DNA of 32,438 nucleotides from an uncultured Blautia sp. (GTDB lineage Bacteria > Bacillota > Clostridia > Lachnospirales > Lachnospiraceae), in the NCBI RefSeq assembly GCF_937880195.1, contig NZ_CALFLA010000065.1, positions 1-32,438 of the forward strand, read 5' to 3'. The notes beneath the pieces are model-generated. The model had not been told where the DNA came from. It ran no database searches and saw only the letters and a list, made by a program, of their open reading frames with translations. How positions within the stretch are numbered: position 1 is the stretch's first letter; each line of letters starts with the position of its first letter. Made by a program: the position numbers and the translations under genes. Below are positions 25,295 through 32,438 of this stretch, in pieces.

Positions 25295-26089
25295 TCATCC
25301 GTTATAGGTGCGGTTCCAGCGTTCTGAAAGAGGAAGCTGTTCTTTAGACAGGCTAAAAAGCTCCTCCACATATGCAGGCGCTTCTTCTGCCGCCCAGTCA
25401 AAATACTGGTGAAGTTCTCTTACCGGAGCCTCACAGCCTGGCGTAGGCTCCTTCTGCATGAAAAAGTCCAGTGCGGCTTTTGATCGTTTCTGTCCCAAAA
25501 TTTGGGTGACAGCGCTTACAAAAAAGCGTCGTCTTCCTTTATTGTCATATACCATGGCGTTAGTCAGAAATTTCATCATACGAAGAGAAAAAAGAATTTT
25601 TCTGGCGCTGATTCCCGGAAACATCCTTCCGATTACTTTTGCATAGGAAATTCTGGGCACAATGCAGTCAGAAGGATAATAATGATAGGGATTTCTGTTT
25701 GTTTCCAGCATAAGAGTACGGTCAAATTCTTTTTCAAGAAGAGTATGGGAAATCACCTTTTTCTTTGCCATTTCTTCCACAAAAGGATGTGTCATGCTGT
25801 CCAGAAGATAATGACATCCAAAACCCAGAAGATATGCCAGAAGACGTTCGTCTCCTCTGGCTCTTACAATGCTCATTCCCCGGATAAAAAAGCTTGCGGC
25901 TGGAAGGCTGTGCATTTCTACCCCTACGCTGGTAACTGAAGTATCAAAAAGATCATAAAACAGGATATCCGGTCCGTGGAGGCCGATCCGAAACAGATTT
26001 CCGTTTCTGCGGATCACTTTTTTTATTTCCGGCGAAAGCTGCCTGTATACTTTTTTTCCAAATAGATCGTGTGTGTATGTTGTTGGCAT
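25295..26089 (-). CDS. Zinc-dependent phospholipase C family protein
   Basis: A 264-residue, mostly helical protein of the PF00882 family. The metal-site pattern is recognisable: THDLFG near residue 5, GLHGPD around 37-42, and GFGCHYLLDSMTHPFV near 89-104, supplying the His/Asp ligands. No signal peptide is visible, unlike the secreted clostridial alpha-toxin type, so it is probably intracellular and its substrate is unknown. It begins 18 bases after scpB and looks like the last gene of that operon. It should not be read as a toxin: it lacks the C-terminal C2-like domain and a secretion signal. Confidence 0.85.
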   Translation of the reverse strand: MPTTYTHDLFGKKVYRQLSPEIKKVIRRNGNLFRIGLHGPDILFYDLFDTSVTSVGVEMHSLPAASFFIRGMSIVRARGDERLLAYLLGFGCHYLLDSMTHPFVEEMAKKKVISHTLLEKEFDRTLMLETNRNPYHYYPSDCIVPRISYAKVIGRMFPGISARKILFSLRMMKFLTNAMVYDNKGRRRFFVSAVTQILGQKRSKAALDFFMQKEPTPGCEAPVRELHQYFDWAAEEAPAYVEELFSLSKEQLPLSERWNRTYNG

Positions 26090-26107
26090 AAATATATTTC
26101 CTTCTTT

Positions 26108-26677
26108 CTATATATCCAGTTTAAGCTGGATTTCCTCTTCTGCTTCTGCCTTAAAGTCTTCTAACTGAACAGGATCCATAACCGGCAGTTCGTCAATGGC
26201 CTGTACGCCAAAGGAACGGAGAAATTCTTCAGTAGTACCAAAAAGAATAGGTTTTCCTGGAGCGTCCAGTCTTCCAAGCTCTCGAACCAGCTCATATTCT
26301 ACAAGTTTATTGATAGCATGGTCGCATTTCACACCGCGGATTTTTTCTATTTCTGCCTTTGTAACCGGCTGTTTATAAGCGATAATGGAAAGTGTTTCCA
26401 ACATAACGTCTGTAAGATTAGGCTTTTGCGGGTGCAAGGCAATCTGGATCAGATTGTCATAATATTCTTTCTTAGTACACATCTGATAAGACTGTTCCAG
26501 CTCAATGATCTGAATCCCCCTGTCCTCATCCTGATACCGTTCCATCATATGATGAATCAGTTTTCTTGTGGTATTTTTATCCTGTCCAACTGCTTCGGCG
26601 ATTCTGGTAAGCTCTACGGAATCTCCCATAGCAAAAAGAATTGCTTCAATTGCAGCTTCTGTTTTTTTTATTTCCAT
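26108..26677 (-). CDS. scpB: Segregation and condensation protein ScpB
   Basis: A 189-residue kleisin-associated protein with two winged-helix domains. It binds the middle of ScpA in the SMC condensin complex that compacts and separates chromosomes. The typical ALHPQKPNLTDVMLETLSIIAYKQPVTKAEIEKIRGV core is present around residues 81-118, followed by ELGRLDAPGKPILFGTT. The C-terminal tail is acidic. It follows scpA by 53 bases with an AAGGAG ribosome site. Confidence 0.97.
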   Translation of the reverse strand: MEIKKTEAAIEAILFAMGDSVELTRIAEAVGQDKNTTRKLIHHMMERYQDEDRGIQIIELEQSYQMCTKKEYYDNLIQIALHPQKPNLTDVMLETLSIIAYKQPVTKAEIEKIRGVKCDHAINKLVEYELVRELGRLDAPGKPILFGTTEEFLRSFGVQAIDELPVMDPVQLEDFKAEAEEEIQLKLDI

Positions 26678-26730
26678 AATACTCCTTGTTTCTGTGATTC
26701 AGTTACAGTTCCCCCGGATTTGAAACAGAG

Positions 26731-27516
26731 TTACTCATCTGCAAATTCTGTCAGATGCTTCCAGTTTTGGGGTTCTGTTGTCACTTCAATCTGGATATCG
26801 TCAAAAAGGGCTTCCTGTTCTACATGAACGTACCCCATTTTCATAAGCTCCAGGATTGACAAAAACGTCACAATAATCTGGATCTTTGATTTTTGCCCTT
26901 CCAGAAGTCTGCGGAAACTGAAACTTCTATGGACCTGGGCGTACTCTTTCATTTCCAGCATCTTATCAGAAAGGCTGATCTCCTCTTTTTCGATAGTGCC
27001 GAATTTACTTCTGATAGGGTCAATCTTGGATTCCTGTTTTTTTAAAATAGACTGATAGATCTCATTTAATTTTTCAAGGGTCAGAGAAGCAAGAAGTTCC
27101 TGGGGATCAACCGGAACTCTGTATTTTTGTACTTCCCGGGGAATGGTTGCTTTTTTATAAAAGACGCCGGCAGCCCCGTCTAGCTTGTCCTTCAGCTCAT
27201 ATGACATATATTTATACATCTTATATTCCAGAAGTTTCTGTACAAGCTCTTCACGAGGATCTTCTTCCTCTCCTTCTTCGTTTTTCTCTTTTGGAAGAAG
27301 CATTTTGCATTTAATATCAAGAAGAGTTGCCGCCATAACCATAAATTCACTCATGATTCCCAGATCTTCTGTTTCCATGCTGTGAATATATTCCATATAC
27401 TGGTCTGTGATCTCCACAATGGGAATATCATAGATATCAATTTTATTTTTTTCGATCAGGTGGAGAAGAAGATCCAGCGGACCTTCAAATACCTGAATCT
27501 TAACGGGTATTGCCAT
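26731..27516 (-). CDS. scpA: Segregation and condensation protein ScpA
   Basis: A 261-residue kleisin that bridges the SMC heads. The N-terminal SMC-neck binding region is FEGPLDLLLHLIEKNKIDIYDIPI (about 9-32). An acidic Glu-rich linker follows at 75-85, and the C-terminal winged-helix region has FLSILELMKMGYV. The start is the ATG for MAIPVKIQ; an 18-codon upstream extension would overlap the metallophosphoesterase and is not family-like. It lies seven bases after the metallophosphoesterase stop. Confidence 0.97.
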   Translation of the reverse strand: MAIPVKIQVFEGPLDLLLHLIEKNKIDIYDIPIVEITDQYMEYIHSMETEDLGIMSEFMVMAATLLDIKCKMLLPKEKNEEGEEEDPREELVQKLLEYKMYKYMSYELKDKLDGAAGVFYKKATIPREVQKYRVPVDPQELLASLTLEKLNEIYQSILKKQESKIDPIRSKFGTIEKEEISLSDKMLEMKEYAQVHRSFSFRRLLEGQKSKIQIIVTFLSILELMKMGYVHVEQEALFDDIQIEVTTEPQNWKHLTEFADE

Positions 27517-27523
27517 TTTTGCC

Positions 27524-28342
27524 CTATACTCCTGTCTCAGTATTGGATTCTGCCGGAAGCAGTTCTGCAATCAGAAGCTCCCGTGGATTATGAATACGAA
27601 TAGGAATCGTATGCTCACCAAGTCCTGCGCTTACCAGCATATGCTGCTCTCCCTTATGAAAATCACCGCAGCAATATGGGGGGAAAAGAAGATACTGGGG
27701 GCAGGAAAGCCCATAATGTTCGCTGAGGCGGAACACGCCTCCGTGATAATGCCCGGAAAAAATAAAGTCTGCCCCCCACTCAAAATAGGTATTTCCATAT
27801 TTGGGATTATGGGCAAGAAGAACAGAAATCCCTTCCCCGGAAGGAGTTCCTAAAAGCTCCTGGATCTGGGCGCATTCAGGATATGGGGATCTGGGCTTTC
27901 GGTAATATTCTGCAGGGAGTTCCAGTCCATAAAAAACAAAATCCGTTTCTTTTATTTTCATGGAAATATGCTCATTGTGAAGGAAGCAGACGCCTGCGCT
28001 TGTAAGAACACGCTCATAGCGCAGATACTGCTGTGCTGTTTCGGGATTTAAAAGCATTTTGTATTCATGATTTCCCAGAGCATAAAATACAGGAAGCCGA
28101 TTTGCAAGACGGCAGAAAAATCCTGTTACAGCCGCAGCGGTTTCCGGGCCTGCGCTGACTACCATATCGCCTGCAACAAGGACTGCATCTGGCTTTTCCT
28201 GCTCAATTGCAGCAAAAAGCATCTGGTTTTCATTTCCAAATACAAGTCCGTGAAGATCTGCAAGAACTGCAAAACGTACGGTTCTTCCGCCTGTTATTTT
28301 GTTTGTTCTGAACTGATATGTTTTAGTATGGAATGTTTTCAT
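27524..28342 (-). CDS. Calcineurin-like metallophosphoesterase (YkuE-like)
   Basis: A 272-residue dimetal phosphoesterase. The ligand motifs in order are DLH (29-31), GDM (58-60, Asp59), GNHE (90-93), LLAHNP and GHYHGG. It lacks the N-terminal membrane helix found in many YkuE-like proteins, so it is probably cytoplasmic. The substrate is unknown; relatives act on lipid or nucleotide phosphoesters. A GGGAG ribosome site lies shortly before the ATG. It sits between the molybdopterin-binding protein and scpA in the same transcript. Confidence 0.88.
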   Translation of the reverse strand: MKTFHTKTYQFRTNKITGGRTVRFAVLADLHGLVFGNENQMLFAAIEQEKPDAVLVAGDMVVSAGPETAAAVTGFFCRLANRLPVFYALGNHEYKMLLNPETAQQYLRYERVLTSAGVCFLHNEHISMKIKETDFVFYGLELPAEYYRKPRSPYPECAQIQELLGTPSGEGISVLLAHNPKYGNTYFEWGADFIFSGHYHGGVFRLSEHYGLSCPQYLLFPPYCCGDFHKGEQHMLVSAGLGEHTIPIRIHNPRELLIAELLPAESNTETGV

Positions 28343-28369
28343 GCCGCTCCCTGATTTTAATTTAAAATT

Positions 28370-29398
28370 TTATTTTCCAAATCCGCAGTTGGGGAAGGTA
28401 CATACGCTGCAGTTCAGACAAAGTCCTCCTTCTCCGTAAGCTGCAATTTCCTCTGCTTTTACAGGATCGTCAGCCATAATTCTGGGAAGAATCAAATCAA
28501 ATACGGTTCGTTTCGCATACATGACGCAGCCGGGAAGCCCAAGAATAGGAATGCTTTTCCCGTTCTTTTTATAATAAGCAAGAAGAAGCATAGCTCCTGG
28601 AAGGACCGGCGCCCCATAGGTAATGATCTGCGCTCCGGTATCCTTGATGGCTCCTGGGGTACGGTCGTCTGGATCTACGCTCATACCGCCGCTGCAGATC
28701 ACCATATCTGCACCTTCCTCAATGAATTTCAGGATATCTGCAGTAATCTGTCTGCGGTCGTCTCCAGGTGTTGTCTGCCCCAGAACCTGGCAGGAATATT
28801 CTCCTAGTTTCTCTTTTAATACAGGGGTAAAGGTGTCCTGGATTAGTCCCTTTTTTACTTCGCTTCCTGTTGTAACGATTCCTGCTTTTTTATTTACAAA
28901 GGGAAGAATGGAGAATAACGGTTCTTCACCTGCCAGTTTTTCTGCCCGGTCCATTTTTTCTTTTTCGATCACAAGAGGAATAATTCTGGTTCCGGCAATT
29001 TTATCGCCTTTTCTTACCGGGAAGTTTCCGTGTCTGGATGCAATCATCATTTCGCCCAGACTGTTTACTTCCAGAAGCTGCTTTTTGCGAATTTTTAAAA
29101 GTCCGTCGCAGTCTGCGATCAACTCGATCTTTCCCTCTTTTACTTCTGTACCGTGCATATGGTCTCCGGCGCAGATTTTATAAAGAATCTGCGCGCCTTC
29201 GTTTTCGTGAAGGAACCCTTCTTGTTTTTCCCATACAAAAAGATGTTCCTTTCCTACGGAAAGTAGCGCAGGAATATCTTCTTCCCTGACAATATGCCCT
29301 TTTTTAAAAAGGACTCCTTTTTTTTCGTCTTTTATGATCTGTGTAATATCGTGGCAAAGCACATGGCCTACCGCGTCCTCTGTTCTGATTTCTTTCAT
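28370..29398 (-). CDS. Molybdopterin-binding (MoCF/MoeA-like) protein with cysteine tail
   Basis: A 342-residue cytoplasmic protein. The C-terminal two-thirds hold a MoCF (MogA/MoeA-type) fold with TTGSEV, CSGGMSVDPDDRTPGAI and GLPGC motifs. The N-terminal part differs from MoeA. The last ~16 residues are LCLNCSVCTFPNCGFGK-like, four cysteines spaced C-x2-C-x2-C-x5-C, fit for an Fe-S or zinc site. Relatives in clostridia are linked to molybdenum hydroxylases, but none is nearby. Two ATGs lie two codons apart; the second is chosen because AGAGGGG is nine bases from it and only three from the first. Confidence 0.85.
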   Translation of the reverse strand: MKEIRTEDAVGHVLCHDITQIIKDEKKGVLFKKGHIVREEDIPALLSVGKEHLFVWEKQEGFLHENEGAQILYKICAGDHMHGTEVKEGKIELIADCDGLLKIRKKQLLEVNSLGEMMIASRHGNFPVRKGDKIAGTRIIPLVIEKEKMDRAEKLAGEEPLFSILPFVNKKAGIVTTGSEVKKGLIQDTFTPVLKEKLGEYSCQVLGQTTPGDDRRQITADILKFIEEGADMVICSGGMSVDPDDRTPGAIKDTGAQIITYGAPVLPGAMLLLAYYKKNGKSIPILGLPGCVMYAKRTVFDLILPRIMADDPVKAEEIAAYGEGGLCLNCSVCTFPNCGFGK

Positions 29399-29438
29399 TT
29401 GCATTTGCCCCTCTGCATTATTTTAAGTCTGTTTGAAT

Positions 29439-29468
29439 ATTATAACTCTCCCTGCTCCTTCTTGTCAA
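29439..29468 (-). promoter_or_regulatory. Strong promoter for the molybdopterin-binding/scpAB operon
   Basis: On the minus strand a perfect TTGACA (29463-29468) is followed after 18 bases by a perfect TATAAT (29439-29444), about 40 bases before the start codon. It should drive the five-gene run from the molybdopterin-binding protein to the phospholipase-like gene. Confidence 0.8.
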
Positions 29469-29503
29469 AAGAATTGTGTTTTTCGACAGGAATCTATAAA
29501 AAT

Positions 29504-30685
29504 TTAAAACAAAAGCAAAGCTTCTGCAGTCTGCCTCAGACAGTCGGTAAAAGTTGCTTTTTTGATGGATTCATTATAGAGGACAGGAATCCTTCCAATC
29601 TCTTTTCCCTTCCATGTATAGATAAGCTCTCCTGCCCTGTCCCCTTTCTTTAAAGGCGCTTTTGCTTCTGAAGGAAGACTTAATTTTTTATCAGGAGCTT
29701 CCACAATAGAGCCGTCTGTGCTTAGATATCGGAAAGTATTTCCATATACAAGAGATACCTGTTTTTTGACGCCGTTTTTTACTTTTAGAACAGGGAGCTT
29801 CAAAGGCTTATCATCCTTGTACAGGCTGGTTCTTGTAAACCCATAATCAAGAAGAGACGCGGCGTCTCTGGCTCTTGTTTTGGAATCCGGCGAAGCCATT
29901 ACAACAGCGATCAGCGTGATTCCTTTTCTTTCTGCCACAGCAGAAAGGCAGAATTTTGCCTTACTTGTGCTGCCGGTTTTCAGTCCTACGCAGCCCTGGT
30001 AGGAACGAATCAGGCGATTCGTGTTGGAAAGTCCAAATTCTTTACTGCCCTGACGGGTATTATGAATAATGGTATCCATCCATATAGAGGAATAGGAAAG
30101 GATCTGGGGATATTTTTTGATCAGTTCCCGGCTCATCAGCGCAATGTCATAGGAGGTTGTATAGTGATCATCTGAATCTGTCAGTCCGCAACAGTCCTCA
30201 AAATGTGTATTTTTCATTCCAAGTCCTGCCGCTCTTTGATTCATTTCTTTTACAAATTCCGTCTCACTGCCGGAAATATGTTCTGCCATAGCCACGCTGG
30301 CATCATTTCCTGAAGCGATTACAATGCACTTGATCATAGTTTCTACGCTTTGTGATTCGCCTTCTTCCAGAAAAACCTGAGAGCCTCCCATGGATTTTGC
30401 ATAGGCGCTTGTTGTCACCATGTCCTCGAGGCAAAGATCACCTTTTTCTATATGGTCAAAAATTAAAAGAAGCGTCATGATCTTTGTAACGCTGGCCGGG
30501 CTTCTTCTTGTATCTTTCTCCTTTTCCAAAAGAACCGTTCCTGTTTCCAGCTCCATCAGCACATACTCCGGTGTTGTCAGGGAAAGAGGCTCGTTTTTTT
30601 CTTCAGCCATAACTGTAGATCCAGATAATAAGATACTTGTCAGAAGCATCCAGGCGCAAAAAAGGTTCCTCCATTTTTTTGCCAT
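29504..30685 (-). CDS. D-alanyl-D-alanine carboxypeptidase (DacF/PBP5 family), second copy
   Basis: A 393-residue exported peptidoglycan carboxypeptidase. A Sec signal peptide ends near VMAEE (about 1-27). Active-site motifs are SVTK (65-68, nucleophile Ser65), SGN (125-127) and KTG (236-238). The C-terminal domain ends in a short amphipathic segment, likely for membrane attachment. The ribosome site GGGAGGA is partly inside a ten-base palindrome (CCCATATGGG, 30695-30704), which could mask it. It follows cardiolipin synthase by 65 bases with no terminator visible, so it may share that transcript. Confidence 0.95.
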   Translation of the reverse strand: MAKKWRNLFCAWMLLTSILLSGSTVMAEEKNEPLSLTTPEYVLMELETGTVLLEKEKDTRRSPASVTKIMTLLLIFDHIEKGDLCLEDMVTTSAYAKSMGGSQVFLEEGESQSVETMIKCIVIASGNDASVAMAEHISGSETEFVKEMNQRAAGLGMKNTHFEDCCGLTDSDDHYTTSYDIALMSRELIKKYPQILSYSSIWMDTIIHNTRQGSKEFGLSNTNRLIRSYQGCVGLKTGSTSKAKFCLSAVAERKGITLIAVVMASPDSKTRARDAASLLDYGFTRTSLYKDDKPLKLPVLKVKNGVKKQVSLVYGNTFRYLSTDGSIVEAPDKKLSLPSEAKAPLKKGDRAGELIYTWKGKEIGRIPVLYNESIKKATFTDCLRQTAEALLLF

Positions 30686-30750
30686 AGAAATCCTCCCATA
30701 TGGGTGTTCTATTCTATTCTAAATGGAGAAACCAGAAAATATGACTGTTT

Positions 30751-32322
30751 TTATAAAAGCGGGGCAAAGGCACGAAGAATGCTCTGGAAAGCCCGTACAA
30801 AGATATTCCTGTTTTTGCAGAAATCAATACTGATGGGATTACAGTAATCCAAAGTTTCTGTAAAATCATAGAGGATATCCTGTATCACTTTGTTTTTGTA
30901 GATCCAAACGCCGTCCTCAAAATGAAGATAAAGACTTCTGTAATCCAGATTAATGGTTCCCACTACAGCTACTTCATCATCGCATACAAAAGATTTTGCG
31001 TGGAGAAATCCCGGCTGGTATTCATAAATCTTTACTCCTGCCTCAATAAGCTGTTCATAATAGGACTGTGTGAGAAGAAATACCATTTTTTTGTCCGGGA
31101 TTCCCGGCGTCATGATCCTTACATCCACACCGCCTTTAGCTGCAAGGCAGAGAGCTGTCATCATCTCATTGTCAATGATCAGATAAGGGGTACAGATATA
31201 AACATATCGTTTGGCCCGGTTAATGATATTCAGATAAATGTTTTCGCCCAGAACTTCACCGTCCAGAGGAGTATCGCTGAAAGGCTGTATGAAACCGTTG
31301 CCTGAAAATTCTTCTGGATGATACGTATGGGGAAAATATTTTTCATATTCTAAGGGCTCTTCAATTCCATTGATCACCTTCCACATATGGAGAAACATAA
31401 TGGTCATATTCCAGACTGCTTCTCCCCGGAGTACTACCGCAGTGTCCTTCCAGTGTCCAAACCGTTCCTTCTGGTTAATATATTCATCTGCAAGATTGAT
31501 ACCTCCGGTAAAACCGGTTTTTCCATCGATCACACAGATTTTACGATGGTCGCGGTTGTTCTGGATAATATTCAGCACAGGACGGAAAGGATTAAAAATA
31601 CGGCATTTAATTCCTTTTTCCTCCAGAAAACGATCATATTTATGAGGAAGCGTAGTCAGACAGCCAAATCCATCATAGATCAGCCGGACGTCCACTCCTT
31701 CCGCCGCCTTTCTTTCCAGGATATCCAAAATGGTGCGCCACATAACGCCGTCGTTAATGATAAAATATTCAATATAGATATAATGTTCTGCCTGTTCCAG
31801 CTCCCGGACAAGGACAGGAAACATATCGTCTCCTACCTGGAAATATTCTGCATCTGTGTGGGTGTGGACAGGAAATGCAGAAAGCCTGCAGATATATTCT
31901 GACTGCACTGCAGCAGAAGGATCTTCTTTTTCCAGTTTTTCATAAATTTCTGGATCTGCCTGCAAATAAGGGAGACTTTCTCTACGGACCTTTTCGTATT
32001 GGGTCTGCATATGGTCTGCTATACGGGATTGGCCAAAAAGCAGATACAGCAAAAGCCCAAACACAGGAAATGCCATGATCAGCATGGTCCAGCCCAGCTT
32101 ATAAGAGGGATTGATCCTTTTATTTAGTATCCACAGCACCGAGAAAATACTGATCACAGTAATGGTCAGGGATATGTATTTAGAATATGCGGCCAGCTCC
32201 CAGACCAGGAGAAACAGCCAGACAAGCTGTAATACCATGGCAACTGCCACATAAAAAATCCTATTAAACAGGAGCTTTATGATTTTGTTTAGTATATGCA
32301 GTATTTTTTGCGTCAGATTCAT
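30751..32322 (-). CDS. cls: Cardiolipin synthase (phospholipase D family)
   Basis: A 523-residue membrane enzyme that joins two phosphatidylglycerols into cardiolipin and glycerol. Two or three hydrophobic N-terminal segments (about 22-97, PLDc_N type) precede two PLD domains. The catalytic HKD motifs are complete: H259-K261-D266 and H441-K443-D448. The length is slightly over the usual ~480-510. The ribosome site is AGGAGG. It starts 32 bases downstream of the rpsU terminator, with no convincing promoter in that gap. Confidence 0.96.
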   Translation of the reverse strand: MNLTQKILHILNKIIKLLFNRIFYVAVAMVLQLVWLFLLVWELAAYSKYISLTITVISIFSVLWILNKRINPSYKLGWTMLIMAFPVFGLLLYLLFGQSRIADHMQTQYEKVRRESLPYLQADPEIYEKLEKEDPSAAVQSEYICRLSAFPVHTHTDAEYFQVGDDMFPVLVRELEQAEHYIYIEYFIINDGVMWRTILDILERKAAEGVDVRLIYDGFGCLTTLPHKYDRFLEEKGIKCRIFNPFRPVLNIIQNNRDHRKICVIDGKTGFTGGINLADEYINQKERFGHWKDTAVVLRGEAVWNMTIMFLHMWKVINGIEEPLEYEKYFPHTYHPEEFSGNGFIQPFSDTPLDGEVLGENIYLNIINRAKRYVYICTPYLIIDNEMMTALCLAAKGGVDVRIMTPGIPDKKMVFLLTQSYYEQLIEAGVKIYEYQPGFLHAKSFVCDDEVAVVGTINLDYRSLYLHFEDGVWIYKNKVIQDILYDFTETLDYCNPISIDFCKNRNIFVRAFQSILRAFAPLL

Positions 32323-32354
32323 TTTTGCCTCCTGTATTTTACTGCTGTTTAGTT

Positions 32355-32387
32355 AAAAATCCCTGACTGCAACAGCCAGGGATTTTT
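32355..32387. terminator. Terminator after rpsU
   Basis: AAAAATCCCTG pairs with CAGGGATTTTT, an 11-pair stem around 11 bases that can pair further as CTG/CAG. T-runs lie on both sides, so it could work in either direction; for minus-strand rpsU it stands about ten bases after the stop. Confidence 0.88.
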
Positions 32388-32396
32388 TGCGCACAA

Positions 32397-32438
32397 TTAA
32401 TTATATTTACGTTTTCTTGCGGCTTCAGATTTTTTCTT
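32397..32438 (-). CDS. rpsU: Ribosomal protein S21, C-terminal end only
   Basis: Only the last 13 codons and the TAA stop lie inside the window. They read KKKSEAARKRKYN, which is the typical basic C-terminus of Firmicute S21 (usually about 58 residues). The rest continues beyond the right edge. S21 is a small-subunit protein important for initiation on natural mRNAs. The terminator just downstream fits the end of this transcript. With so few residues the identification rests on a match to the remembered family ending. Confidence 0.75.
   Translation of the reverse strand, partial: KKKSEAARKRKYN

Noticed and set aside
25295..26089. Possible secreted phospholipase toxin
   Set aside because: There is no signal peptide and no C-terminal membrane-binding domain, and it sits in a housekeeping operon.
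29470..29503. Inverted repeat TGTCGAAAA/TTTTGACA as a terminator after the second carboxypeptidase gene
   Set aside because: It has a bulge, is almost all A-T and has no T-run; half of it is the -35 of the next promoter.

Overview
This window looks like core chromosome from an anaerobic gut-type clostridium, most likely family Lachnospiraceae. The grounds are a clostridial-order Rnf cluster (C-D-G-E-A-B), an operon for a biotin-dependent Na+-pumping decarboxylase, the order FAD enzyme-cmk-ispH-S1, strong AGGAGG-type ribosome sites and typical Firmicutes protein sequences. I cannot name genus or species. Almost every gene is on the minus strand; only the exonuclease-like gene at 13522-14538 is on plus. 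No tRNA, rRNA, CRISPR array, insertion sequence or prophage gene was seen, and no gap between genes exceeds about 220 bases.

Layout, read in minus-strand transcription order from the right edge: the last codons of rpsU (ribosomal protein S21), a terminator, cardiolipin synthase and a D,D-carboxypeptidase. Next, from a near-consensus promoter, come a molybdopterin-binding protein with a cysteine tail, a metallophosphoesterase, scpA, scpB and a zinc-dependent phospholipase C-like protein. A second D,D-carboxypeptidase follows. Then comes the decarboxylase operon (23790-18569): acyl-CoA carboxyltransferase, an OadG-like subunit with an exported domain, biotin carrier, Na+ pump beta subunit, and a pyruvate/oxaloacetate carboxyltransferase. 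After a terminator comes the FAD enzyme-cmk-ispH-S1 operon, whose last three genes overlap or nearly touch.

The plus-strand RNase H-like gene converges on the S1 gene at a shared hairpin and diverges from a CmpB-family membrane protein. That membrane protein leads the Rnf operon, which ends at a long GC-rich terminator. The final block is ruvA-ruvB-zapA-U32 hydroxylase/peptidase-SEDS glycosyltransferase-class B PBP. It joins Holliday-junction processing, division-ring assembly and septal or elongation wall synthesis. A sequence matching the Gram-positive LexA (SOS) box lies on the ruvAB promoter.

Functionally, two ion-linked energy systems sit about 6 kb apart. Rnf couples ferredoxin oxidation by NAD+ to ion export, and the decarboxylase couples CO2 release from carboxybiotin to Na+ export. 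The rest is housekeeping: chromosome segregation, cell wall, phospholipid, isoprenoid and nucleotide synthesis. I found no clear candidate for a wholly new system. The best leads are the decarboxylase operon carrying two different carboxyltransferases, possible Rex-type redox control of it, the SOS box at ruvAB, and a possible +1 slip site joining IspH to S1.
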